A DNA stretch of 64,000 nt, from NCBI RefSeq assembly GCF_016894265.1, contig NZ_CP069791.1, positions 248,001 through 312,000 on the forward strand, written 5' to 3'. Each line of letters begins with the position of its first letter. The stretch's first letter is position 1. Shown one piece after another: positions 52,908 to 60,947 of this stretch. The stretch comes from Corynebacterium tuberculostearicum. Lineage in GTDB: Bacteria; Actinomycetota; Actinomycetes; Mycobacteriales; Mycobacteriaceae. A program made the translations under genes and the position numbers. The notes beneath the pieces are model-generated. The model did not search any database and was not told the origin of the DNA. It saw only the letters and a list, made by a program, of their open reading frames with translations.

Positions 52908-53738
52908 CTAACGAAGAGCGTCCACGAGCAGTCTAGCCACTTCGCCAATAGCACCATCGTGAGTACTCATTGCTTGTTCTGGCACCACCTGTTTCAGCAT
53001 GATGGACACCACAATGGGCTCCTCGCCCTCAACCTGGATAATCGAAGCTTCACCATGGAGAAGTCCTACAGTGCCCGTTTTTCCATAGATATCAACGCCG
53101 CTTGGAGGAAAGCCTGAAGGAACACGGTGACGCCACACCTGCAACCCCAAGAGTTCACACATAGATCGACGTACCGCTGCACTATCGTCTTTCCAAACCT
53201 GTTCCAAGTCATTAGTTATTTCCGCCAACGAAGAGACTGCAGAAAACGCTATATCTGTACTACTCCCCCCTTGGGATTGAACATATTGACGCAATTGTTT
53301 CTCCGCCGTCACTAAGCTATTCCGATCTTGCAAGTCATAATGAGGTGGAAACCGTTTAAGAAATGCTTCTCGAGCCCACGCAGGCAGTAGACGCAAAATC
53401 TCGTGGGCGGCCACGTTATCTGACACCGATGCGACTTGTTTCATTAAGTCTCGGAGACTCACGTTCACTGCGTCATCAAAGGCAGCGAACCCATACCCTT
53501 CGTAAGTTCCTTTGGACGGTGCAACGTCAACACGAAGACGAGGATCCAGATCACCTCGTTGAATCGCTTCCAAAGTGAGGTGGAGGAGCCGGATTTTATA
53601 TAAGGATGCCACCGTAATTTTCTCGTCTTGTTTGCGTCCGATAGTCACCCCATCGTGCAGTCGCGATGCACACCACCATCCCTCACACCCCGACCGCGTC
53701 AACACGTTTTCCAGGGCCATCTCCATCCGTGCAGTCAT
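52908..53738 (-). CDS. Class A beta-lactamase-like serine hydrolase without signal peptide
   Basis: Protein of 276 aa with all three class A landmarks: ASLYK (Ser45-Lys48), VSDN (Ser106-Asn108) and YGKTGT (Lys220-Gly222). No signal peptide is visible: the protein starts MTARMEMALENVLTRS. The ExxLN motif carrying the deacylating Glu166 of true class A enzymes is not apparent after SDN; that region reads DLQDRNSLVTAEKQL. So it may be a cytoplasmic beta-lactam-binding protein instead of a secreted penicillinase. The ATG overlaps the LysR stop by 4 bases. Confidence 0.82.
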   Translation of the reverse strand: MTARMEMALENVLTRSGCEGWWCASRLHDGVTIGRKQDEKITVASLYKIRLLHLTLEAIQRGDLDPRLRVDVAPSKGTYEGYGFAAFDDAVNVSLRDLMKQVASVSDNVAAHEILRLLPAWAREAFLKRFPPHYDLQDRNSLVTAEKQLRQYVQSQGGSSTDIAFSAVSSLAEITNDLEQVWKDDSAAVRRSMCELLGLQVWRHRVPSGFPPSGVDIYGKTGTVGLLHGEASIIQVEGEEPIVVSIMLKQVVPEQAMSTHDGAIGEVARLLVDALR

Positions 53739-54595
53739 TGGTTAATCCTTCGACAAATTCTTTCGGCGACCGCCATGGCCTCGGCGCCATTGTCCATCCC
53801 ACCTCGGCGAACCACTACATCCACGGAAAAATCGAAACGGGAAGGAAGCTCAATAGCATTGTCAAACTGGTGAAAACCGCGAAATACCAAAGACATCCCC
53901 TCCCCTCTTCCAATCAATAAGCCCCTACCTAGAGCATCCTCTGAATCATTAATTTCGCAAGACACACCCGACCGAAATAGCTCTCTCGCCAAACCACTGG
54001 CTGCACTTGAAGTGTCATTCAGGTTCTCCACCAGCAGATTCAATTGAGACAAGGTCTTATCCAACCTTGAATACCCCGGCGGCACCACTAGATCACGTGA
54101 CAGAGAAAACTGCCTCGCACTGCGGTGAGTACCCAAGGGAACCGGAGCTTGAACAAGCCCCGCATGAATAGCGCCTTCTTCAACACGGGCAAGAATCTCA
54201 ACAGAAGGCAGTGACGACAAAACTACTCCATCATGCTGCTGTGCCTTTGCTGCAATACGCGATCCTATCTCGCTTGGAAGCGCACTACTGATGGCCAAAC
54301 GAAACCCGCTTTGCGCACCACTTCGGATACCGTCAATCATCGAATGCATAGTCTGAAGATCGCGATTAATCACCCGGGCATATGGAAGCAAGGTCAACCC
54401 TGCCTCGGTTAGTTTCACTTCCCCCGCCCCTCGGATAAATAGCGGTGTACCTACACCAGCTTCTAAGCGCTTAATGGCATTGGAGACAGGCGGCTGACTC
54501 ACTCCCAGTCGCGCTGCCGCCGCTGTAAAACTACCGGTCTCCGCTAAAGCCACGAAATACTGCCATTGGCGCAGATTTCCCGTCTGAGCAATCAT
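53735..54595 (-). CDS. LysR-family regulator of the bla-pbp operon
   Basis: DNA-binding regulator of 286 aa. The helix-turn-helix is LAETGSFTAAAARLGVSQPPVSNAIKRLE and the effector domain begins near residue 90 (SGFRLAISSALPSEIG). It starts at the ATG at 54595; the longer frame upstream belongs to the antisense of the helicase fragment. It is the first gene of the operon and overlaps bla by ATGA. By analogy with AmpR it might respond to cell-wall fragments, which is inference; LysR proteins are more often divergent from their targets than leading the same operon. Confidence 0.85.
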   Translation of the reverse strand: MIAQTGNLRQWQYFVALAETGSFTAAAARLGVSQPPVSNAIKRLEAGVGTPLFIRGAGEVKLTEAGLTLLPYARVINRDLQTMHSMIDGIRSGAQSGFRLAISSALPSEIGSRIAAKAQQHDGVVLSSLPSVEILARVEEGAIHAGLVQAPVPLGTHRSARQFSLSRDLVVPPGYSRLDKTLSQLNLLVENLNDTSSAASGLARELFRSGVSCEINDSEDALGRGLLIGRGEGMSLVFRGFHQFDNAIELPSRFDFSVDVVVRRGGMDNGAEAMAVAERICRRINQ

Positions 54596-54655
54596 GGGTC
54601 TCAGTATAGTGGAGCACGAGTTCGCACCACTGCAGCGTAAAATGATGTCTTTGGC

Positions 54656-56290
54656 TTGAGCAACACCGTCGCGGTGGCGTCGATAAACAAAAAGGAAGTG
54701 ACACACAGCGTGGGCATTGGAAACGGACCGCTCATTGTGCAGTCGGATAAGACCGTGCTGCTGGAAATCGACCACGAACAGGCGCAGGAGGCGCGCACCG
54801 CGCTGGCACCGTTCGCGGAGCTGGAGCGCGCGCCGGAGCACGTGCACACCTACCGCATCACCCCGCTGGCGCTGTGGAACGCCCGCGCGGCAGGGCACGA
54901 CGCGGAGCAGATCATGGACGTGCTGGAAACCTACTCGCGGTTCCCCGCCCCGCAGCCGCTGCTCATCGACATTGCCGACACGATGGATCGCTACGGGCGA
55001 CTGAAGCTCATCAAGCACCCAGCGCACGGGCTCGTGCTAGAGACGACGGACAGGGCTGTGCTGACGGAGATCCGGCGTCACAAAAAGATCAAGCCCATGT
55101 TGGGCGCAGAGATCGACGAGGACTCGATCGTTGTGCACCCTTCCGAGCGCGGCAGGCTCAAGCAGGAACTGCTGAAGGTCGGCTGGCCCGCAGAGGACCT
55201 GGCGGGATACGTCGACGGCGAGGCACACCCCATCGAGCTGTCGCAGGAACACGAAGAATGGCAGCTGCGCGACTACCAGGAGATGGCGGCCGATAGCTTC
55301 TGGGAAGGCGGCTCGGGCGTGGTAGTGCTGCCATGTGGTGCGGGCAAGACGATGGTCGGCGCGGCCTCGATGGCCAAGGCAAAGGCCACCACCCTGATCC
55401 TGGTGACGAACACCGTCGCGGGCAGGCAGTGGAAGGACGAGCTAGTGCGCCGCACCTCCCTGACGGAGGATGAAATCGGCGAATACTCCGGAGAGAAGAA
55501 GGAGATCCGCCCCGTGACCATCGCCACCTACCAAGTGGTCACGCGCAAGTCGAAGGGCGAATACCGGGCGCTGGAGCTGTTCGACTCCCGCGACTGGGGC
55601 TTAATCATTTACGACGAGGTTCACCTGCTGCCTGCCCCGGTGTTCCGCATGACCTCCGACCTGCAGTCTCGCCGCCGTCTGGGGCTCACCGCCACCCTGG
55701 TGCGCGAGGACGGCCGCGAAGGCGACGTATTCAGCCTGATCGGGCCGAAGCGCTATGACGCCCCATGGAAGGACATCGAGGCCTTCCTGGATCGCATGTC
55801 CCCCGGCGGTCTCTCGTCCGTTCCCCAGTCCCTGCGGTATTTGATTGACGACGCCACCAGGGCATTCCAGCAGGGCTCCGCCACCGAACCCCACTCGGCT
55901 CGTGTCCCGTCTCGCGTGGATACTCCCCAGCGCAACATCATGGACATCACTGGGGACTCCACCGAGATCGCCTCGGAGATCGACGGCGCCGTGGAGGGTT
56001 TTCGCCGCGCCCACGACCAGGCCATCGCCGTGGACCCGGCGGACGGCACGAAGGCCTCGGACACCCGGACCTTCCGCTCGCCGCGGGAGATCATGTCCGA
56101 GCTGCGCCGCGCCTATACCGCGGGCACACAGGTGCGCCTGCACTACGTGGACTATGCGGGTGCCACCAGCCATGACTGGATCTCCATCGTGATGATGACC
56201 CCCTCCACCATCTCCGCGGTGCTCGAATCCACCGGGGAGAGCCTCACGATCCAACCCCACCGCATCGCTGCGGTGGACGTGCCGTGCTAG
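54656..56290 (+). pseudogene. Chimera of XPB helicase N-terminus and helicase-associated protein C-terminus
   Basis: Up to about 55780 this is a corynebacterial XPB/ERCC3-type DNA repair helicase: GPLIVQSDKTVLLEI, ERAPEHVHTYRITPLALWNARAAGH, Walker A VVLPCGAGKTMVGAAS, DEVH box IIYDEVHLLPAPVF and LGLTATLVREDG. After KDIEA it changes to FLDRMSPGGLSSVPQSLRYLIDDATR, the C-terminal half of the neighbouring helicase-associated (XPB N-terminal-like, WYL-like) protein, ending at the IS3 border. The helicase C-domain is missing. No good start codon (TTG at 54656); it is probably a passenger fragment from a donor chromosome. Confidence 0.75.
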
Positions 56291-56342
56291 AGTGAAGTGT
56301 CCCAGGTTTTGTTCCGTTTGAGTAGATGGGAAAATCTGGAAT

Positions 56343-56660
56343 ATGCCAAGAAAATTTGACCAGGATGCGAAGGATCGTGTGGTCCGTCTTGTAGAGGACC
56401 GCATCTTGGCGGAAAATATGTCGATGCAAGCCGCGTGCCAGGCAGTAGCCCCAAAGCTGGGGGTGTCATGGCACACAGCCCGTCAATGGACCCAACAGGC
56501 CCGCCGTGCGGGAAACATCCCAGAACCCGTGCCTGAAGATCTGGCCGCCGAAAACGCGAGGCTTCGCCGTGAAAATCAAGAGCTACGCGACACCAATGAA
56601 CTTTTAAAGGCTGCCTCAGCTTTTTTCGCGTCGGAACTCGACCCAAAACGTCGGAAATGA
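56343..56660 (+). CDS. IS3-family transposase OrfA, 1307-bp type
   Basis: Protein of 105 aa with the start FDQDAKDRVVRLVEDRILAE, HTH GVSWHTARQWTQQ and zipper-like ENARLRRENQELRDTNELL. Overlaps OrfB by 4 bases. Confidence 0.93.
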   Translation: MPRKFDQDAKDRVVRLVEDRILAENMSMQAACQAVAPKLGVSWHTARQWTQQARRAGNIPEPVPEDLAAENARLRRENQELRDTNELLKAASAFFASELDPKRRK

Positions 56661-57577
56661 TCCGGTTCATCGATGAATACCGGAATCGTTTCTCTGTCGA
56701 GTTCATCTGTAAGACGTTGAAGAAAAACCGCGCTGGTGGGTTCATCACCTCGCGTGGGTATCGTCAGTCCAAGGCCCGTGGGGTAAGTGCTCGCCGCCTT
56801 CGTGATGCTGTGCTGGTTGAACGCATTAGTGCTATCCATCGGGATAATTACGGCATCTACGGTGTGCGGAAAATGTGGCATGCTCTTCATCGTGACGGAA
56901 TCGATATCGGTCGTGAACAAACCGCGCGGCTGATGCGTCTAGCCGGTGTATCAGGCAAAGGCAAAGGCCGCTCGCCTATGACCACTCGCACACCTCAAAG
57001 GCCGGATTTACGCCCGGACTTGGTGGAGCGAGAATTCAAAGCCGAAGGCCCGAACAAGCTGTGGGTGGCTGATATTACCTACGTGCGCACGAAGAAAGGC
57101 TTTGTGTATGCCGCGTTTGTCACCGATGTTTACTCCCGACGGATCGTTGGGTGGGCGTTATCAGATTCCATGCGCACCGAAGCGTTGCCGCTGCAAGCTC
57201 TCAACCAGGCGATCGCGTCTGCTGAGGAAACAACAGGTCTCATTCATCATTCGGATCACGGCTCGCAGTATGTCAGCGTTGTCTACAACGAGCGTCTTGC
57301 CCAGCACGGGATTGCCGCTTCCACCGGAACTGTCGGGGATTCCTATGACAATGCTCTGGCGGAAAACGTTAATGGTTCCTACAAAAACGAGCTGATCCAT
57401 ACTCGCAGGTGGGATGAGGTTGTCGAGGTGGAAATCGCGACGTTTGAGTGGGTGTCATGGTGGAACGAGACGAGGCTTCACCAAAGCTTGGGATACCGAA
57501 CCCCGGTCGAAGTGGAAACCGAATTTTGGGACCAGCACCCGCCGCAAGCAATAATAGAAATCAAGGCAAATGCCTAG
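56657..57577 (+). CDS. IS3-family transposase OrfB, 1307-bp type
   Basis: DDE transposase of 306 aa: YGIYGVRKMWHALHRDG, LWVADITYVRTKKGF, LIHHSDHGSQYVS and SYDNALAENVNGSYKNEL. The second motif has His after Asp (SDHGSQ) where the 45533 protein has Arg. Intact. Confidence 0.93.
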   Translation: MIRFIDEYRNRFSVEFICKTLKKNRAGGFITSRGYRQSKARGVSARRLRDAVLVERISAIHRDNYGIYGVRKMWHALHRDGIDIGREQTARLMRLAGVSGKGKGRSPMTTRTPQRPDLRPDLVEREFKAEGPNKLWVADITYVRTKKGFVYAAFVTDVYSRRIVGWALSDSMRTEALPLQALNQAIASAEETTGLIHHSDHGSQYVSVVYNERLAQHGIAASTGTVGDSYDNALAENVNGSYKNELIHTRRWDEVVEVEIATFEWVSWWNETRLHQSLGYRTPVEVETEFWDQHPPQAIIEIKANA

Positions 57578-57599
57578 GAACAAAACCCGGGGCACTTCA

Positions 57600-58469
57600 C
57601 TTCGCCAACGTTGATGGCAAACGCTTAGGCCGCTTTTCCGGGGCGGTATTAAGCACGCTAAATAGCTCATTGAGCTGCGGGCCGAGCGATTCTGGGGTGG
57701 TTTCATTGCGCACAAAGTCCGCAAACAAATGCGGGGTATCCCAGAGTCCTGCGTCGTCGCCGAAGAGAAGGAAGAGGATTCGGGTGAGGTAGATAGAGGT
57801 GCGCATGACGCGCTCGTCTTCTTCCTCCGGCGTGGTGGGAGCGTCATCGCCTACTGCCTCGTCCACGTCGTCGCCGTTCATGGCGCGGAAGAGCTCCACC
57901 ATTAACCGAGAGGCTTCCAGGGAAGCCTTTTCTTCCTCCCGGTAGGCGGAGGTTTCATAGTCGGCGAGAAAAGCGAGTTGTTCGATGTGCTCGTCAATCT
58001 CAGCTAAAGGGAATGTAATGTCCCAGTCGGCGCTATCGCCGACATAGGTGCGGTTAAGACGGGTAACCCGCAGGGTCTCGAAGTTGGAGCAGACAACATA
58101 GGCCGGCATGTGCGAGTTCGCGATAGTACCGCCCAGCAAATAATCCAAAGCTTGGGCATAAGCATCATCGAGCGGGACGCCGAGGGACTTAGCCTCGCCT
58201 ATGACTTTGCCCGGCATAAACATGTCGATCTTGCCGGTGCGCCCCGTCGAAGCGCGTTTAGCGCTGCGTTGGTACAAGTACAGGTCGCGGGCGTTGACAC
58301 CGAAGCAGTCGAGCAGGTCACCCCAGAACTGTTGGTCGTGACTCGACTCGGTTGCGGGTCGGTTTTCCGCCTCCCATTGCTTAATGCGGTCAAGCCACCG
58401 GAGTTTGAATTCGGTGAGATTGTGGCGAATGGTAGCGCGGTCAAAAACAGTCGTAGGGGCCATAACCAT
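57600..58469 (-). pseudogene. MmeI-like type IIL enzyme, N-terminal nuclease part
   Basis: About 290 codons with the MmeI-type nuclease motif D-x9-ExK: GKIDMFMPGKVIGEAKSLG (Asp83, Glu93, Lys95 counted from 58472). The helical connector follows (RILFLLFGDDAGLW, HLFADFVRNETTPESLG) and it ends RLPSTLAK directly at the IS3 border, where a TGA is supplied by the IS. Rejoined to 47249-49240 the protein would be about 950 aa, close to MmeI. The start is one of two near ATGs (58469 or 58463). A free nuclease fragment could still be made. Confidence 0.85.
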
Positions 58470-58605
58470 CAAGCATATAAGCCCACACGCTACCCACCCT
58501 GTCGCGCGGGCGCGTTAAGCCACTTTCCTGCCCGGGAAGGTTGTATATCGCCTACGGAATGCACACCCTCACCGATAAACTGGGCACCAGTCGAAAGGAG
58601 AAGGA

Positions 58606-58869
58606 ATGTATACGACGATCACCCTCGCTGCGCTCGCAGTTGTTTTAGTCTTAATCATCCAGACTATCCGCCGCGAACAGTCACAAGACCGTATGTATTA
58701 CGCCGCACTTGGAGGCAGCATAAGCGCAGCAATGATCCTTGTCCCCTCTTTCCTTTTCACCCAGGCTGGTCTCTCGCGGGAACTGGCTGCACTGCTTATC
58801 TCCTTCGGCCTATTAGCCTTGTGGACTACCATTTTCGGACTTCGCCTAAACGCAAGAACCAGCAGGTAA
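58606..58869 (+). CDS. Small membrane protein in the MmeI module
   Basis: Protein of 87 aa with three hydrophobic segments (about residues 3-21, 31-50, 56-78) and a basic tail (LRLNARTSR). GAAAGGAGAAGGA is a strong ribosome binding site. It lies between the MmeI-like gene and the right 60-bp repeat, divergent from the enzyme gene. The family is not recognised; a role with the restriction system is possible only by position. Confidence 0.6.
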   Translation: MYTTITLAALAVVLVLIIQTIRREQSQDRMYYAALGGSISAAMILVPSFLFTQAGLSRELAALLISFGLLALWTTIFGLRLNARTSR

Positions 58870-58903
58870 ACCTATATATTCCACAACATATGCTTTAGCA
58901 TAC

Positions 58904-58963
58904 GGCGGAACATACGCTATAACATATGCCTAAACATATGTCCCGCCATATGGCAAGACATAT
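58904..58963 (+). repeat. 60-bp direct repeat, right copy (possible res site)
   Basis: Identical to 47181-47240. It lies 46 bases from the end of the serine recombinase gene. Just upstream CATATGCTTTAGCATA adds another imperfect palindrome, so several recombinase subsites may be present. Confidence 0.85.
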
Positions 58964-59009
58964 GACAGGGCTGACGGGCACGCTGATTTACCGTTATGGC
59001 TGTGCCGCT

Positions 59010-59603
59010 TTAGACGTTTTTCAACGCCCGATATACCGTAGGACGGGTCACCCCGAATTCCCGCGCCAAGGCTGCTTTCGACTCCCCTGCCAGTGTGCGC
59101 CGTTTAATCTCCGCTACCTGCTGCGGGCTAAGAGCAGGCTTGCGGCCTTTGTATTTGCCAGCCTTTTTGGCCAACGCAATCCCCTCCGCCTGACGCTCGC
59201 GGATAATGGCCCGCTCAAACTCCGCAAACGAACCCAAAATACCCAGCATTAAATCTGCGCGTGGATCTGTGGTGTCTTTCGCAAACGCGAGATTCTCATG
59301 CAGAAAAGTAACAGTCACACCCTTGCCGGTAAGCTCATCAACAATACCGCGAAGATCCGTAAGCGAACGGGCGAGACGGTCAATCGACGACACGACAAGC
59401 TCGTCACCGTCGCGCACATACGCCATACACTCGACAAGCCCAGGGCGCGCAGCCTTGGTACGGCCGGAAACCTTATCCTCAAAGAAACGGTCAATCCTGC
59501 CAGACATATTGAGCAGTTCTTTCTGACGCTGATTATTCTGCTCCACCGACGAGACACGGATATAGCCCACCCGCTGCCCATGCGAACCAGAGTCACTGCC
59601 CAT
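59010..59603 (-). CDS. Serine recombinase (resolvase/invertase family)
   Basis: Site-specific recombinase of 197 aa. The catalytic Ser lies in VGYIRVSSVEQNNQRQ; DRLARSLTDL and FAEFERAIIRERQAEGI are the conserved core and long helix; the C-terminal helix-turn-helix is AGESKAALAREFGVTRPTVYRAL. Length fits Tn3-type resolvases. The 60-bp repeat lies downstream, not in the usual place upstream of the start. It is coupled to the small gene at 59603 by a 1-base overlap. Confidence 0.93.
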   Translation of the reverse strand: MGSDSGSHGQRVGYIRVSSVEQNNQRQKELLNMSGRIDRFFEDKVSGRTKAARPGLVECMAYVRDGDELVVSSIDRLARSLTDLRGIVDELTGKGVTVTFLHENLAFAKDTTDPRADLMLGILGSFAEFERAIIRERQAEGIALAKKAGKYKGRKPALSPQQVAEIKRRTLAGESKAALAREFGVTRPTVYRALKNV

Positions 59604-59869
59604 TAGTCTTCGCCCCGCGAAGGTTTAAAGGAAACAGTCTCTTGTTCTATGACCGCATCACGATACGACTCGATTGCATCCGAGAGGGCGTAAAGCTGAA
59701 CGCCGTCGAGACCGTCAGCGTCAGCAAGCAAGGCTTGCACAATCCTGCCCAACGCCTGCTGCCCCGACGACAGCCCACCATGCAGATCTTTCACCCGCGC
59801 CAACGCGGGCACAGAGTCAATATGACTTTCAATATGGAAACCATCCGACGATAACACCACACTCACCAC
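59603..59869 (-). CDS. Small protein upstream of the recombinase
   Basis: Protein of 88 aa: LSSDGFHIESHIDSVPALAR, then GLSSGQQALGRIVQALLADADGLDGVQLYALSDAIESYRDA. The middle resembles the small protein at 39247 (GGEMAIARIVSALRADWDRLDG). It overlaps the recombinase start (TAATG) and is probably its partner in the transcript. Function unknown. Confidence 0.6.
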   Translation of the reverse strand: MVSVVLSSDGFHIESHIDSVPALARVKDLHGGLSSGQQALGRIVQALLADADGLDGVQLYALSDAIESYRDAVIEQETVSFKPSRGED

Positions 59870-60022
59870 TTTCTGTAAACATAAGGCCTAGACCCTCCTA
59901 GACACGTGTAAAACAATGCTAGTAACGGCCCTATTTTACAGGAAACATTCTGTCGCACACCGGCGTAACAATAGGGTGTACCCCAGGTGCCCCTACCAGC
60001 GCCCGCAGTTGAAGGCTTCACC

Positions 60023-60034
60023 TACCAAATGGTA
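60023..60034 (+). promoter_or_regulatory. TetR-type operator before the efflux operon
   Basis: TACCAAATGGTA, a perfect 12-base palindrome, 12 bases before the TetR-family start. Its place fits autorepression of the tetR-SMR-SMR transcript. Confidence 0.65.
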
Positions 60035-60045
60035 AAGTTAGCTAT

Positions 60046-60591
60046 ATGCGAACCAGTCAGCGCTCCGAGATCCTGGAAGCTGCCCTCCGCGTCATGAACG
60101 CAGCGGAGGGTGGCGACATTACCCTTGACGCAGTGACCCACGAGGCCGGGCTCACCAAACCGGGATTGCTATATCACTTCCGCAACCGCGACGTACTGCT
60201 CGCCGCGATCGTCGACCACGCTGCGGCCAACGTCGAGAACGACATGACTGCCACCCTTGGCAAGCCCCTCGAGAACGCCAACGCCACCGAGCGGCTCCTG
60301 AGCTACGTTCACGTCGCCGCCCACGGGGCCGCCAAGCGCGCCGAGTTCATCATCTGGGGCCAAGCGACGTATCGGCCCGAACTCACCGAACCGTGGACTA
60401 CGCGGATGGGCCGCTGGCTCGAACTCCCGGACGATCTCGACGCCGCCACCCGAGCCAGGCTGACCACCGCCCGACTCGCCGCCGACGGACTCTGGGGCGC
60501 CCAGGCCACAGGTGTGTCCACCCTCCACGGCGCGGATCTCGAAGCCGTCGTCTCCAGCATTCGCTCCCTGATCGAAGGAACAACCCCATGA
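60046..60591 (+). CDS. TetR-family repressor of the SMR pair
   Basis: Regulator of 181 aa. The N-terminal helix-turn-helix is ITLDAVTHEAGLTKPGLLYHFRNRDVLLAAI; the ligand domain follows (TetR_C type with AKRAEFIIWGQATYRPEL). The stop overlaps the first SMR gene by ATGA, so this is one operon. Ligands are likely lipophilic cations pumped by the SMR proteins, by analogy with QacR-type control. Confidence 0.88.
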   Translation: MRTSQRSEILEAALRVMNAAEGGDITLDAVTHEAGLTKPGLLYHFRNRDVLLAAIVDHAAANVENDMTATLGKPLENANATERLLSYVHVAAHGAAKRAEFIIWGQATYRPELTEPWTTRMGRWLELPDDLDAATRARLTTARLAADGLWGAQATGVSTLHGADLEAVVSSIRSLIEGTTP

Positions 60592-60947
60592 AGCAGTGGT
60601 TCCTGCTCGCTGGCGCCATCACTACCGAAGTGGCGGCGACGCTGTCTCTCAAGGCGGCGCTCAATCACCCATCCTGGTACATCGTGGTTGCTGCCGGATA
60701 CATCGGCACTTTCGTCTTCCTCACCTTCTGCCTGCGCGAAGGAATGCAGATCGGCGTCGCCTATGGCATCTGGGGAGCCAGCGGGGTCGTGCTCGCCGCC
60801 GTGCTATCCGCCGCGATTTTCGGTGAACCTCTGACCGCTGTGATGGGTCTTGGAATGGTTGCGATCATCAGCGGTGTCCTCACCGTCGAACTCGGCTCCC
60901 AGAAAGCTCAGCAAACCGCAGCCCAGGAAGCAGGAGTCAACTCATGA
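60588..60947 (+). CDS. SMR multidrug efflux protein, subunit 1
   Basis: Four-helix transporter of 119 aa of the small multidrug resistance family. The essential Glu is Glu14 in LLAGAITTEVAATLSLKAA; GVAYGIWGASGVVLAAVLSAAIFGEPL is the conserved third helix region. It exports quaternary ammonium-like compounds using protons. It overlaps subunit 2 by 4 bases, which points to a heterodimer of the EbrAB type. Confidence 0.9.
   Translation: MKQWFLLAGAITTEVAATLSLKAALNHPSWYIVVAAGYIGTFVFLTFCLREGMQIGVAYGIWGASGVVLAAVLSAAIFGEPLTAVMGLGMVAIISGVLTVELGSQKAQQTAAQEAGVNS

Larger units (their letters stand above)
49241..57599. mobile_element. 8.36-kb beta-lactam resistance insertion in the MmeI-like gene
   Basis: The bases CTT occur immediately left (49238-49240) and right (57600-57602), matching a 3-base target duplication, and removal with one CTT restores a continuous MmeI-like frame. 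Contents: IS1249-like transposase remnant interrupted by an IS3 element, PBP gene, beta-lactamase-like gene, LysR gene, XPB-helicase chimera and an IS3 element that supplies the right end. The left end (TGACCTGCTG) is inside the transposase remnant, not a second copy of that IS3. Confidence 0.8.
56293..57599 (+). mobile_element. IS3-family element, 1307-bp type
   Basis: Terminal inverted repeats TGAAGTGTCCCAGGTTTT and its partner (ending GGGCACTTCA) match over 23 bases with two differences. Left flank GAG and right flank CTT differ, so it did not insert here alone; instead its right end forms the border of the 8.36-kb insertion. Related to the element at 45167. Confidence 0.9.
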
